Counted from the first letter of the stretch, positions 1 to 12,125 are shown. The stretch: 64,000 nt of DNA from UBA5336 sp964492485 (GCA_964492485.1 CAZBKM010000001.1:62001-126000); one strand, 5' to 3'. Notes: a model not told the origin generated them from the sequence alone. Numbers and translations: made by a program.

Positions 1-67
1 GGTGCGTGTCGGTGAAGGCCCGTACCGAGAGCCGGCGGTCCACCGCATCCGAAACAGATACTGTCAT
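1..67 (-). CDS. Nitroreductase-like protein, N-terminal fragment (cut by window edge)
   Basis: An ATG at 67-65 (minus strand) lies 8 bases after a strong GGAGGAG ribosome binding site and opens a frame that runs off the window. The 22 visible residues start MTVSVSDAVDRR and continue LSVRAF. A short N-terminal helix followed by an R-S-V-R-x-F stretch is how many NAD(P)H-dependent FMN nitroreductases begin. The family assignment rests on this fragment alone and is tentative; the start codon and ribosome binding site are clear. Confidence 0.5.
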   Translation of the reverse strand, partial: MTVSVSDAVDRRLSVRAFTDTH

Positions 68-123
68 CGTCGTTATCTCCTCCGCTGACCGATCTGTAGC
101 GGCCAGACGCGGAGGTGCAAATG

Positions 124-156
124 CCGCCGGGCGTGCGGCAGGAGCACGCCCGGCGG
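124..156 (-). terminator. Strong 13-bp hairpin downstream of the OmpA-like gene
   Basis: A perfect 13-base inverted repeat (CCGCCGGGCGTGC at 124-136 and its complement at 144-156) encloses a 7-base loop. It lies between the stop of the OmpA-like lipoprotein gene (246) and the start of the next minus-strand gene (67), where a terminator would be expected. The T content after the stem on the minus strand is weak (CATTTGC), so an intrinsic terminator is likely but not certain. Confidence 0.5.
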
Positions 157-245
157 GCTTGCGGTCTCAATCCATCCATGACCGGAAACCGGCCTGGCCG
201 CCAACGGGCCGACAGGCCGCTTCGGGTCTGCCCACGTAACGGACG

Positions 246-899
246 TCAGCCTTCGACGATCGGCGTCAGCACCATCTCCACGCGGCGATTCGCGGCGCGG
301 CCGGCCTCGGTCTCGTTGGAGGCGATCGGCTGGGTTTCGCCACGACCTGCCGTCGCGATCCGGACCTCGTTCACGCCGCGCGACATCAAATAGCTGGCCA
401 CGGAATCGGCCCGGCGCTGCGACAGGCGCATGTTGTAGTCGTCCGGTCCGTCCGCACTGGCGTGGCCGATGATGTCGATGCTGGTCTTGGGGTATTCGCT
501 CAACGTCGCTGCGACGTCATTGAGCGGGCCGTAGAAATTCGACTGGATCTCGGCGCTGTTGACCGGAAAGGTCACATCTGCGGGCATGGTCAACTGAAGC
601 TGGTCGCCGACGCGCGCCACTTCGATGCCGGTGTTCTGGGTCTGGCGACGCAGGGCGGCTTCTTGCCGGTCCATGTAGTTGCCGACCGCGCCGCCCGCGA
701 TGGCGCCCACCACCGCGCCGATGGCGGCGTTCCGGCCATCGTCGCCACCGGCCAGGGTGCCAAGCGCGGCGCCTCCCAGCGCACCCACACCGGCGCCGAT
801 GGCGGTGCGCTGGCCGATCTGGCTGCGGCCCGTATCGGGATTTGTCACACACGCGGCGAGCGTGGTGCAGGCGAGTGCGGATATCAGAACCTTGCGCAT
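246..899 (-). CDS. OmpA-family outer-membrane lipoprotein with glycine-zipper segment
   Basis: The 217-residue protein begins with a lipoprotein signal peptide whose lipobox (L-A-A-C) places the lipidated Cys at residue 17. Residues ~30-75 are a Gly/Ala-rich glycine-zipper segment. Residues ~105-215 are an OmpA C-terminal peptidoglycan-binding domain, recognisable by IIGHASADG, the NMRLSQRRADSV helix and the terminal AANRRVEM. The arrangement is that of the YiaD-type lipoproteins that tether the outer membrane to peptidoglycan. It is monocistronic, ending at a strong hairpin. The exact role is unknown. Confidence 0.9.
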   Translation of the reverse strand: MRKVLISALACTTLAACVTNPDTGRSQIGQRTAIGAGVGALGGAALGTLAGGDDGRNAAIGAVVGAIAGGAVGNYMDRQEAALRRQTQNTGIEVARVGDQLQLTMPADVTFPVNSAEIQSNFYGPLNDVAATLSEYPKTSIDIIGHASADGPDDYNMRLSQRRADSVASYLMSRGVNEVRIATAGRGETQPIASNETEAGRAANRRVEMVLTPIVEG

Positions 900-1023
900 A
901 AAAGGCCTCCTTTCGGGATCAAGGCAGGGATTCGTGCGGGGTCATCCGTTCGCTGCCCCCGACCCGGCCCTTACGCCCCGCATGTGGCAAAATCACGTCG
1001 GCTCCCGCCGGGCGGGACGGCGG

Positions 1024-3950
<2,927 letters not shown>

Positions 3951-4073
3951 CGGCCGTGCACCTCCGGAAGGGCGGCGGGTGCCGCGCTAGCTCCTAAGCC
4001 CGATAAAATCCGGCCGGCGCGCCTGGCAAGCGCCATTTCCGTCCTCCTTCCGCAGCGAACCATCTTGACGCCG

Positions 4074-4088
4074 GAACATATACCGAAC
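4074..4088 (-). promoter_or_regulatory. LexA/SOS box between uvrA and ssb
   Basis: GAAC-ATATACC-GAAC on the plus strand reads GTTC-N7-GTTC on the minus strand, the known alphaproteobacterial LexA binding motif. It lies 124 bases upstream of the uvrA start and 205 bases upstream of ssb in their divergent intergenic region, the same place as the shared LexA operator in other proteobacteria. It should confer SOS induction on uvrA and possibly ssb. Confidence 0.75.
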
Positions 4089-4115
4089 AAAAAGATGCGC
4101 AAAACCCTGGCAAGC

Positions 4116-4164
4116 GCATGGGGCCGGTGCATGGGCCAGTGCATGGGCCAGTGCATGGTCCCGT
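4116..4164. repeat. 12-base tandem repeat upstream of ssb
   Basis: Four consecutive copies of a GCATGGGCCAGT-type unit occur here. Two are identical (4129-4140 and 4141-4152), flanked by a variant with one extra base (4116-4128) and one with several changes (4153-4164). They sit between the LexA box and the ssb start, in the probable ssb leader. The role is unknown; the copy number could vary by slippage. Confidence 0.7.
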
Positions 4165-4292
4165 GGCGTCAAGGCCGCTGTGCGGGCAGACGCGCGTCGG
4201 GGACGACTCATCAGCGCGGGCAGACTATGCTGCGCGGGGAATCGGGGCAAAGCGTCCCGGACGAGGACAACACGCGCAATGGAGGCGCAGGC

Positions 4293-4766
4293 ATGGCGGG
4301 TTCGGTGAACAAGGTGATCCTGGTCGGCAACCTCGGGGCCGATCCGGAGGTGAAGCAGTTCCAGAATGGCGGCCAGGTGTGCAATCTGAGGATCGCCACG
4401 TCGGAGACCTGGAAGGATCGAAATACCGGAGAGCGGCGCGAGAAGACCGAGTGGCACAATGTGGCCATCTTCTCCGAGGGTCTGGTCCGCGTCGCCCAGA
4501 GTTATCTTAAGAAGGGCTCGAAGGTGTATCTCGAAGGCAAGCTCGAGACCCGCAAGTGGCAGGACCAGAACGGCCAGGACCGCTACACGACCGAGGTCGT
4601 TCTGCGTGGCTATGACGCCAATCTGACCATGCTTGACGGCCGGTCGGGCGGCGGTGGCGGCGCACCGGGCGGCGGTGTCGGCTATGAGCGGGGCGCGGGG
4701 CGCCAGATCGAAGGTCCGCAGGAGGATTTCGGTCGCGGCGACCTCGATGACGAGATCCCTTTCTAG
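4293..4766 (+). CDS. ssb: Single-stranded DNA-binding protein
   Basis: SSB coats single-stranded DNA during replication, repair and recombination. The 157-residue protein starts MAGSVNKVILVGNLGADPE, the standard beginning of the OB fold (residues ~1-112), with W-H-N-V and YLEGKLETRKW in expected places. A Gly-rich linker follows (GGGGGAPGGG), and the acidic tail ends DDEIPF, which is the tip that docks repair and replication partners. The ATG at 4293 was chosen because GGAGG lies 7 bases upstream and the OB fold starts there. It is divergent from uvrA. Confidence 0.97.
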   Translation: MAGSVNKVILVGNLGADPEVKQFQNGGQVCNLRIATSETWKDRNTGERREKTEWHNVAIFSEGLVRVAQSYLKKGSKVYLEGKLETRKWQDQNGQDRYTTEVVLRGYDANLTMLDGRSGGGGGAPGGGVGYERGAGRQIEGPQEDFGRGDLDDEIPF

Positions 4767-4967
4767 CCGCCCGCGGGCCGGTTCCGGAAGCCGGAGAGCC
4801 GGAGACAGACACAGACAGACAAGGGAAGGGCGGTCACTGACCGGGGCGCGGGCATTTGATGCCGGCGCCGGCCCTGCTAGTGTGACGTCAACAAGTCCCC
4901 ACGATTCGTGGGCTCTGGCCTGCCCTGGGGCCATTGCCCGGATCCTGCCACCAAAGGACGTATTCGC

Positions 4968-7721
4968 GTGACCGATGAGACCACCCCGCCCGACGACCCC
5001 CGTGTGCCTTCGTCGCCGGCGCCCAGCGGAGTCGATCCCGTCTCGATCGAGCGAGAGCTGAAGCGGTCCTATCTCGACTATGCCATGAGCGTGATCGTCA
5101 GCCGGGCGCTGCCGGATGTGCGCGACGGGTTGAAGCCGGTCCACCGCCGCATCCTCTACGCCATGCAGGAAGGCGGATACACCCACGACAAGGCCTACCG
5201 GAAATCGGCCCGCGTGGTCGGAGACGTGATCGGCAAGTACCATCCCCATGGTGACAGCGCGGTCTATGACGCGCTTGTGCGCATGGCGCAGCCCTTCTCC
5301 ATGGGGCTGAAGCTTCTGGACGGTCAGGGCAATTTTGGCTCCATCGATGCCGATCCGCCGGCCGCCATGCGCTACACGGAGGTGCGCCTCGACCGCCCGG
5401 CCGCGGATCTGCTGGACGACATCGACAAGTCGACGGTGGACTTCCAGGACAATTATGATGGGTCCGAGCGCGAACCGGTCGTCCTGCCGGCGAAGTTTCC
5501 GAACATGCTTGTGAATGGTGGCGGCGGAATCGCCGTCGGCATGGCGACGAACATCCCGCCGCATAATCTCGGCGAGGTGATCGATGCCACCCTCGCCCTG
5601 ATCGACGATCCCGCAATCGAGGATGAAGCGCTTCTGGACATTCTTCCGGGACCGGACTTTCCCACCGGCGGCCTGATCCTGGGCCAGTCGGGCGCGCGTC
5701 GCGCCCTGCTGGAGGGGCGCGGCTCGGTCATTATCCGCGCGCGCACCGAGATGGAGGAGACGCGAAATGGCCGGCAGGCCATTATCGTGACGGAGATTCC
5801 CTATCAGGTGAACAAGGCGAGCATGGTCGCCAAGATTGCCGAACTGGTGCGCGAGAAGAAGGTGGAGGGCATCGCCGATCTGCGCGACGAAAGCGACCGG
5901 CACGGCATTCGGGTGGTCATCGAGATCAAGCGCGACGCGAGCGCCGACGTGGTCCTGAACCAGCTATACCGGTTCTCGCAATTGCAGACGAGTTTCGGGG
6001 TCAACATGCTGGCCCTGAATGGCGGCCGTCCGGAGCTTCTGAACCTGCGCGGCGTGTTGCAGGCCTTTCTGACCTTCCGCGAGGAGGTGGTGGCCCGGCG
6101 AACCAAGCACGAGCTCTCCAAGGCGCGCGACCGGGCCCATGTCCTGGTCGGTCTGGCGCTGGCCGTGGCGAATATCGACGAGGTCATTCGCATCATCCGC
6201 TACGCCCCCGACCCTGCGACCGCGCGCCAGCAGCTCCTCGACAGGCCCTGGCCGGCCCAGGACATGGCGCCGCTGATCGAGCTGATCGCCGATCGGCGTA
6301 CCCGCATGGCCGATGACGGTTCGATCTTCCTGTCCGACGAGCAGGCCCGCGCGATCCTCGACCTGCGGCTCCACCGGTTGACCGGGCTGGGCCGCGACGA
6401 GATCGGTAACGAAGCCAGGGGGCTGAAGGAGAAGATCGCGGACTATCTGGACATCCTGCGGTCGCGGCCCAGGATCCTCGACATCATCCGCGCGGAGCTG
6501 CGCGAGGTGCGCGAGAAATTCGCGGTGCCACGCCGGTCCGAATTCGTCTTCGGCGACGCCGACATGGACGACGAGGACCTGATCGAGCGCGAGGACATGG
6601 TCGTGACGGTCACCCATGGCGGATACGTCAAGCGCGTTCCTTTGGCGACCTACCGCACCCAGAACCGCGGCGGGAAGGGGCGGTCCGGCATCTCGATGAA
6701 GGAGGAGGATTTCGTCACCCGACTGTTCTCCGCCAACACGCACACGGAGATCCTGTTCTTCTCCTCGGCCGGGATGGTCTACAAGGAGAAGGTCTGGCGC
6801 CTGCCGCTGGGCTCACCCCAGGCGCGTGGCAAGGCGCTGGTCAACATTCTGCCGCTGGCGGCGGGCGAGACCATCACCTCGGTCATGCCGCTGCCGGATG
6901 ACGAACGCCAGCGCGCCGAGCTGGACGTCATGTTCGCCACCGCACAGGGCACGGTGCGGCGTAACAAGCTGTCGGATTTCCTGCGGGTCAACCGGAACGG
7001 CAAGATTGCGATGAAGCTTGAGGCTGCCGACCGGATTGTCTCGGTGCAGCTGTGCTCGGAACGCGACGACATTCTGCTGACGACCCGGGGCGGCCAGTGC
7101 ATACGGTTCCCCGTAACGGATGTGCGCGTCTTTACCGGGCGTACCTCTACCGGGGTGCGTGGCATCCGGCTCGGTCGCGGGGACGAGGTGATCGCCATGG
7201 CGGTGCTGCGCCATGTGGAGGTGACGCCTGCCGAGGCGCGGGCGTATCTGAAGCATGCCGCTGCGATGCGCCGCGCCACCGATGGCGAGGACATCGACCT
7301 GGGTGAGGACGATCCGGAGGCACCGGAGGGGGAGGGCGACGCCGTCCTGCCGCCCGAGCGCCTGGCTGAACTTGGCGCGGCGGAGGAGCAGATCCTCACC
7401 GTGACGACCGGCGGGCTGGGCAAGCGCGCGTCGGCCTTCGACTATCGTGTGGCCGGACGAGGGGGCAAGGGGCTTATCGCCCACCGGCTGCCCTCGGGTC
7501 AGGACATTGCAATGAGCTTCCCGGTGGATGAAGGCGACGAGGTGATGGTCGTCACGGATGCCGGACAGCTGATCCGCGTGCCGGTCGACCAGATCCGCCA
7601 GGCAGGCCGCGCCACCTCCGGTGTCTGGGTCCTGCGCACGAATGAGGGCGAACGGGTCGTTTCGGTCGCGCGGCTTGTGGAACAGGATGAAGACGATATG
7701 GATGGGGACGAACCGGCCTAG
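4968..7721 (+). CDS. gyrA: DNA gyrase subunit A
   Basis: GyrA cuts and religates DNA in the GyrA2GyrB2 complex that introduces negative supercoils. A GTG start at 4968 follows AAAGGA and gives 917 residues. The catalytic tyrosine is in AAMRYTEVRL (about residue 136). The quinolone-resistance region reads HPHGDSAVYDALVRMAQ, with the wild-type Ser and Asp at the positions equivalent to E. coli 83 and 87. The C-terminal pinwheel domain carries a GyrA box with one substitution, QNRGGKG instead of QRRGGKG, and the protein ends in an acidic tail. Its upstream gap to ssb is about 200 bases, so it probably has its own promoter. Confidence 0.97.
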   Translation: MTDETTPPDDPRVPSSPAPSGVDPVSIERELKRSYLDYAMSVIVSRALPDVRDGLKPVHRRILYAMQEGGYTHDKAYRKSARVVGDVIGKYHPHGDSAVYDALVRMAQPFSMGLKLLDGQGNFGSIDADPPAAMRYTEVRLDRPAADLLDDIDKSTVDFQDNYDGSEREPVVLPAKFPNMLVNGGGGIAVGMATNIPPHNLGEVIDATLALIDDPAIEDEALLDILPGPDFPTGGLILGQSGARRALLEGRGSVIIRARTEMEETRNGRQAIIVTEIPYQVNKASMVAKIAELVREKKVEGIADLRDESDRHGIRVVIEIKRDASADVVLNQLYRFSQLQTSFGVNMLALNGGRPELLNLRGVLQAFLTFREEVVARRTKHELSKARDRAHVLVGLALAVANIDEVIRIIRYAPDPATARQQLLDRPWPAQDMAPLIELIADRRTRMADDGSIFLSDEQARAILDLRLHRLTGLGRDEIGNEARGLKEKIADYLDILRSRPRILDIIRAELREVREKFAVPRRSEFVFGDADMDDEDLIEREDMVVTVTHGGYVKRVPLATYRTQNRGGKGRSGISMKEEDFVTRLFSANTHTEILFFSSAGMVYKEKVWRLPLGSPQARGKALVNILPLAAGETITSVMPLPDDERQRAELDVMFATAQGTVRRNKLSDFLRVNRNGKIAMKLEAADRIVSVQLCSERDDILLTTRGGQCIRFPVTDVRVFTGRTSTGVRGIRLGRGDEVIAMAVLRHVEVTPAEARAYLKHAAAMRRATDGEDIDLGEDDPEAPEGEGDAVLPPERLAELGAAEEQILTVTTGGLGKRASAFDYRVAGRGGKGLIAHRLPSGQDIAMSFPVDEGDEVMVVTDAGQLIRVPVDQIRQAGRATSGVWVLRTNEGERVVSVARLVEQDEDDMDGDEPA

Positions 7722-7774
7722 GCGGCACGGCCAAGGCCTCTAGAAGAACGCCAGAAACGCGCGGGAGGCGCCCC

Positions 7775-8272
7775 ATGGAACGTGTCGGTCTGTATCCCGG
7801 GACCTTCGATCCCATTACCCTTGGCCATATCGACATCATCAAGCGCGCCACCAAGCTGGTGGACCGGCTGATAATCGGCGTCGCCATCAACGAGGCCAAG
7901 CGGCCACTCTTCACCTTGAAGGAGCGGGTTGCGACCGTAGAGCGGGAATGCGCCAAGTTCGATGAACCGGGCCGGGCCCGTGTCGAGGTCAGGCCCTTCG
8001 ATACGCTGCTCATCCACTTTGCCCGCGACTGTGGCGCCCACGTCCTCGTCCGGGGGCTTCGGGCCGTGTCCGACTTCGAGTACGAGTTCCAGATGACCGC
8101 CATGAACGAGCGCCTGAATCCCGATATTGAAACCGTGTTCCTCATGGCCGATGTGCAACATCAGGCGGTCGCCTCGCGGCTGGTGAAAGAGATTGCCAGC
8201 TTTGGCGGCGATGTCAGCCCGTTCGTCACCGAGGATGTGCGAAGGGCGCTTGTGGAGAAGTTTGCAACATGA
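7775..8272 (+). CDS. coaD: Pantetheine-phosphate adenylyltransferase
   Basis: This 165-residue enzyme transfers AMP from ATP to 4'-phosphopantetheine, making dephospho-CoA in coenzyme A synthesis. It begins MERVGLYPGTFDPITLGH with the nucleotidyltransferase T-x-G-H motif, and has VLVRGLRAVSDFEYEFQM, the family's substrate-binding loop. A GGGAGG ribosome binding site precedes the ATG. The stop overlaps the start of the next gene by four bases (ATGA), which indicates translational coupling. Confidence 0.97.
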   Translation: MERVGLYPGTFDPITLGHIDIIKRATKLVDRLIIGVAINEAKRPLFTLKERVATVERECAKFDEPGRARVEVRPFDTLLIHFARDCGAHVLVRGLRAVSDFEYEFQMTAMNERLNPDIETVFLMADVQHQAVASRLVKEIASFGGDVSPFVTEDVRRALVEKFAT

Positions 8273-9174
8273 GGCTGTCTGCGATCCTGAGGGCTGGAAT
8301 GATGGCGGGTCTGGCGGTTGCGGCGGGCGTGCCCGTCCTGTCGGCACAGGCTCCGGCACCGTCTGACGCAACGGATCGGGCCGGATCTCTGCCGACGCCG
8401 GCGCAGGCGCAGTCCGATCCGGCCAACTGGCGTGCGGTGGACCCGGAAAACCTGCTGATCTTCGAGACCACCAAGGGCCGGGTGCTGATCGAGATCCTCC
8501 CCGAGGTGGCACCTAACCATGCCGATCAGTTCCGGGCGCTGGCCCGGTCGGGCGATTATGACGGCACGGCGTTCCACCGGGTCATCGACGGTTTCATGGC
8601 CCAGGGCGGTGACATTTTCGCCAGCAAGGGCCGCGAGTCCGGTCTGCCCGATCTCGAGGGTGAATTCACCTTCCGCCGGGATCCGGCGACCATGCCGCTC
8701 GACCCGATCGGCCATCCGGACGTTGCGACGAACGGCTACTACAAGGGCTTTCCCATGCGCACCCAGGCACCATGGCTGGCGGACATGTCGAAGGACGGCC
8801 GGGTGGAGAGCTACATGCCGCATTGTCCGGGCGTGGTCTCCACCGCGCGCACCGATGATCCCAATTCGGCCAACAGCCAGTTCTTCCTGATGCGTGACAC
8901 GGCGGCCCATCTCGACAAGAGCTATACGGCCTGGGGGCGCGTGGTGGACGGGCTCGACGTCGTGCGGTCGCTGCGAACGGGTGAGCCGCCGGCCAATCCA
9001 GACCTGTTGAGCCGTGCGCGTGTCGCGGCAGATCTGCCGGAGGATGAGCGCCCCGGGGTCTGGGTCCAGCGCACTGACGGTCCGTCCTTCGCGCCAACGC
9101 TTGCAGCGCGTAGTGAGGCCGACGAAGCCAATGTCTGTGCGTTCGATCCCGTTCCAGCCGTGGTCGGGGATTGA
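8269..9174 (+). CDS. Exported cyclophilin-type peptidylprolyl isomerase
   Basis: A signal peptide (residues ~1-26, ending at LSAQA) is followed by a cyclophilin domain of residues ~62-240. It shows TTKGRVLIEILPEVAPNHAD, the core FHRVIDGFMAQGGD and NSANSQFFLM. A family-typical 40-residue insertion (TFRRDPATMPLD to VESYMPHCPGVVS) is also present. It should catalyse prolyl isomerisation of proteins in the periplasm. It overlaps coaD by four bases and ends 10 bases before queA, so the three probably form one transcript. Confidence 0.93.
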   Translation: MRLSAILRAGMMAGLAVAAGVPVLSAQAPAPSDATDRAGSLPTPAQAQSDPANWRAVDPENLLIFETTKGRVLIEILPEVAPNHADQFRALARSGDYDGTAFHRVIDGFMAQGGDIFASKGRESGLPDLEGEFTFRRDPATMPLDPIGHPDVATNGYYKGFPMRTQAPWLADMSKDGRVESYMPHCPGVVSTARTDDPNSANSQFFLMRDTAAHLDKSYTAWGRVVDGLDVVRSLRTGEPPANPDLLSRARVAADLPEDERPGVWVQRTDGPSFAPTLAARSEADEANVCAFDPVPAVVGD

Positions 9175-9184
9175 TCCGGCGGGC

Positions 9185-10252
9185 ATGAACCTCGACGCAT
9201 TCGATTTCGAGCTTCCGGAAGACCGTATTGCCCTGCGCCCGGCGGATCCGCAGGATTCCGCGCGGCTCCTGGTGGTCCACGCGGAGGGCCGGTTCGAGGA
9301 CCGGACCATGCGCGACCTTCCCGGCCTCCTCGATCCGGGCGACACATTGGTCTTCAACGACACGCGGGTGCTCCCGGCCGCTCTGACGGGTATCCGCCCG
9401 GCGCGCGCGACCGACGGCCAGGACGTCACGGTTCAGATCAACCTGGTCGAGCCGGCCGGTGGGGCCAATTGCTGGCACGCCCTGGCCCGTCCCGCCCGGC
9501 GCCTGAGACCGGGTGACCGGATCGAGATCGCGGAGGGGTTCGCCGCTGTGGTGGAGGCCCGCCAGGAGGGTGCCGTCGTCCTGGCTTTCGACGTACCGGA
9601 GGGCGATACGCTCGAGGCGCGACTGGATCGCCATGGGGCAATGCCGCTTCCGCCCTACATCGCCCGGCGTCGGCCGGCAGATGTGCGGGATCGGGAAACC
9701 TATCAGACCCGCTATGCCGGGCCGGAGGCGAAATCGGTGGCCGCACCGACGGCAGGCCTTCATTTTACGCAGCGGCTTCTCGACGAGATCGACGCGCGCG
9801 GACTGCGTCGCGAAACCGTCCGCCTTCATGTGGGGCTCGGCACATTCGCACCTCTGGACGAAGCGGCGCTGCGGGACAACCGGCTCCATGCGGAATGGCG
9901 ACAGGTGACTGAGGCGTCCGCGGCACGGCTCAATGCGGCGCGGGAGAATGGCGCGCGCTGGGTGCCGGTCGGAACGACGGCCCTGAGAACCATTGAAAGC
10001 GCAGTCGATACCGACGGTCGGCTCGCCCCGGTAGCGGGGCCCACCGACATCTTCCTTAAGCCAGGCGACATGCTGCGCGCCACGGATGCGCTGGTCACGA
10101 ACTTCCACCTCCCACGCTCGAGCCTGTTCATGCTGGTATGTGCGCTGATGGGCACCGACGTGATGCAGGCCGCCTATGCCCATGCAATCGCGGAGGGTTA
10201 TCGCTTCTACTCCTACGGTGACGCCTGCCTGCTCTTGCCGGAGCGTCGGTGA
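9185..10252 (+). CDS. queA: S-adenosylmethionine:tRNA ribosyltransferase-isomerase
   Basis: QueA adds the cyclopentenediol ring to 7-aminomethyl-deazaguanine in tRNA, the step before queuosine. The 355-residue protein has the standard N-terminus MNLDAFDFELPEDRIALRP, then DTLVFNDTRVLPA, KSVAAPTAGLHFT and LVTNFHLPRSSLFMLV. The ATG at 9185 was chosen because it matches the family start; an in-frame ATG lies upstream (about 9128) inside the cyclophilin gene. It is directly coupled to tgt, the preceding enzyme of the same pathway. Confidence 0.97.
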   Translation: MNLDAFDFELPEDRIALRPADPQDSARLLVVHAEGRFEDRTMRDLPGLLDPGDTLVFNDTRVLPAALTGIRPARATDGQDVTVQINLVEPAGGANCWHALARPARRLRPGDRIEIAEGFAAVVEARQEGAVVLAFDVPEGDTLEARLDRHGAMPLPPYIARRRPADVRDRETYQTRYAGPEAKSVAAPTAGLHFTQRLLDEIDARGLRRETVRLHVGLGTFAPLDEAALRDNRLHAEWRQVTEASAARLNAARENGARWVPVGTTALRTIESAVDTDGRLAPVAGPTDIFLKPGDMLRATDALVTNFHLPRSSLFMLVCALMGTDVMQAAYAHAIAEGYRFYSYGDACLLLPERR

Positions 10253-11397
10253 TGGCGTTCGGCTTCGAGATCACGGCCGAGGATGGCGCCGCGCGGACCG
10301 GCCGTCTGACCACGGCGCGTGGCACAGTCCACACCCCCGCTTTCATGCCCGTGGGAACCGCCGGCACGGTCAAGGCGCTCTATATGGACCAGGTGCGCGC
10401 CACCGGCGCGGATATCATTCTGGGCAACACCTATCATCTGATGTTGCGGCCGGGTGCCGAGCGAGTGGCAAGGCTGGGCGGTCTGCATCGCTTCAGCGGC
10501 TGGTCCGGCCCGATCCTGACCGACAGCGGCGGTTTCCAGGTCTGGTCGCTCGCCCAGTTGCGCCGGCTCGATGCGGATGGCGTGACCTTCCAGAGCCATA
10601 TTGACGGCGCGACCCACCGGCTCACGCCTGCCCGCTCCATCGAGATTCAGGCCGACCTGTTGGGGGCCGACATTTCCATGCAGCTCGACGAGTGCACGGA
10701 TTACCCGGTCAGTCATGCCGATGCGGCGTCCAGCCTCGACCTCTCGTTGCGCTGGGGCGAGGCGTCACAGGCCGCCTTCGGCACGCGTGCGGACCAGGCC
10801 CTGTTCGGGATCGTACAGGGGTCGGTGTATCCGGACTTGCGGCGCCGCTCGGCCGAATCGGTCGTCGCCCAGGGCTTTGACGGGCTGGCGATAGGGGGCC
10901 TCGCCGTGGGCGAGGGGCACCGCCAGATGTGCGAGACCATAGAGCATACGGTGCCACACCTTCCACGCGACCGGCCGCGCTACGTGATGGGCGTGGGGAA
11001 GCCGATCGACCTGGTGGAGGCGGTCGCCCGTGGCGTCGACATGTTCGACTGCGTCCTGCCGACCCGTTCGGGGCGTCATGGCCAGGCCTGGACCTGGGCG
11101 GGGCCGGTGAACCTGAAGAATGCGCGCTTCGCCGAAGACCCCTCGCCGCTGGATCCCGATGTGCCCTGTCCCGCCAGCACGGACTACAGCCGGGCTTATC
11201 TGCACCACCTGTTTCGGTCCGGCGAGTATCTCGGACCCATGTTGCTGTCATGGCACAATCTGGCGTTCTTCCAGGCGTTGATGGCAGACGTGCGCGCAGC
11301 GATCGTGGAAGGCCGGCTTGCGCTGCTGCGGGCCGAGCTGGCGCAGCGCTGGGCCTCCACCGTGTCGCATCCCCGGGAAGCGCGCGATCCCGCATGA
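10252..11397 (+). CDS. tgt: Queuine/preQ1 tRNA-guanine transglycosylase
   Basis: Tgt exchanges guanine-34 for preQ1 in tRNAs with GUN anticodons. The 381-residue protein has the catalytic regions TDSGGFQVWSL and DMFDCVLPTR and the TIM-barrel landmark GLAIGGLAVGE. The family zinc site is normally C-x-C-x2-C plus a distant His. Here the region reads DVPCPASTDYSRAYLHHL, keeping only the middle Cys, while the His in LLSWHN is present, so metal binding may be altered. The start overlaps the queA stop (TGATG); a GTG one codon earlier is an alternative. Confidence 0.96.
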   Translation: MAFGFEITAEDGAARTGRLTTARGTVHTPAFMPVGTAGTVKALYMDQVRATGADIILGNTYHLMLRPGAERVARLGGLHRFSGWSGPILTDSGGFQVWSLAQLRRLDADGVTFQSHIDGATHRLTPARSIEIQADLLGADISMQLDECTDYPVSHADAASSLDLSLRWGEASQAAFGTRADQALFGIVQGSVYPDLRRRSAESVVAQGFDGLAIGGLAVGEGHRQMCETIEHTVPHLPRDRPRYVMGVGKPIDLVEAVARGVDMFDCVLPTRSGRHGQAWTWAGPVNLKNARFAEDPSPLDPDVPCPASTDYSRAYLHHLFRSGEYLGPMLLSWHNLAFFQALMADVRAAIVEGRLALLRAELAQRWASTVSHPREARDPA

Positions 11398-11417
11398 ATG
11401 CGCCGGCGGCGGGGGGC

Positions 11418-12023
11418 TCAGGGGTCTGTTCGGCGGTATTCGATGCGTTGGGTGTCTGGCCCTCCGGCCATCTCCAGCGGGGCGGCCGGCCATTGGCACG
11501 CCATCGCGGTGCCCAGCCCCTTGAGATAGGCCCGTCGCTCCGCCCCGACACGGAACGCCCGGTCGCGGCGCTTGGCATGGGCGGCCGCCCCCGTCGCCTC
11601 GCGGATCAGGCCTCGGAACGGGATCCACCCGGTGGTCCCGCTCTCGACAGCATTCAGGGCCGCTTCGGCAGACTTGTCGGCCGCCCACTGGGCACGGTCT
11701 GGTTCCGCATCGTCGGCATGGGGGATGTCCCAGTCATCGCCGAGCAGGGCGTTCAGGGTTCTCACCTCCGCAGCCAGGCTGTCGCAGGTGAGTGGTTGCG
11801 GTGCGCCATAGGGGGTGTTGAGTTGATCGAGCGCGGCCGGGATCTCGTCGCGTTTCAGGTTGAGGTCCTCGAGCGGCGCCAGTGCGGCATCCCCAAGGCC
11901 GGCGCTCGTCTGGCTTACGGCGGAGCCTGCCGCCTCGTCCATCGAGGTGGTGTCCGCACGCTTGACCGAGCTGGCGCAGCCGACAACCAGCAGCGGCAAC
12001 AGGATGAGTGTCATACGCTTCAT
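11418..12023 (-). CDS. Hypothetical lipoprotein
   Basis: Starting at the ATG at 12023 gives a signal peptide MKRMTLILLPLLVVGC with a lipobox ending at Cys16, which favours this start over an ATG 30 bases upstream that would place ten residues before it. The mature ~185 residues contain no domain I recognise. They are moderately acidic, with WIPFRGLIREATGA followed by an AHAKRRDRAFRVGAERRAYLKG basic helix. The gene converges with tgt across only 20 bases. It is probably anchored in the outer membrane; the function is unknown. Confidence 0.75.
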   Translation of the reverse strand: MKRMTLILLPLLVVGCASSVKRADTTSMDEAAGSAVSQTSAGLGDAALAPLEDLNLKRDEIPAALDQLNTPYGAPQPLTCDSLAAEVRTLNALLGDDWDIPHADDAEPDRAQWAADKSAEAALNAVESGTTGWIPFRGLIREATGAAAHAKRRDRAFRVGAERRAYLKGLGTAMACQWPAAPLEMAGGPDTQRIEYRRTDP

Positions 12024-12125
12024 GCGCCGATCCAAGCGTGCAATTATGGCCATTTCAAGTGAACGCCGCCTGTTCCCGGCGTTGACCTCCCTGGCGCATC
12101 CCTCTATCTACGCCGTTCGTCCGGG

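Noticed and set aside
1003..1017. Short GC inverted repeat after uvrA as a terminator
   Set aside because: The stem is only about 5 bp once a realistic loop is allowed, and no T-run follows directly.
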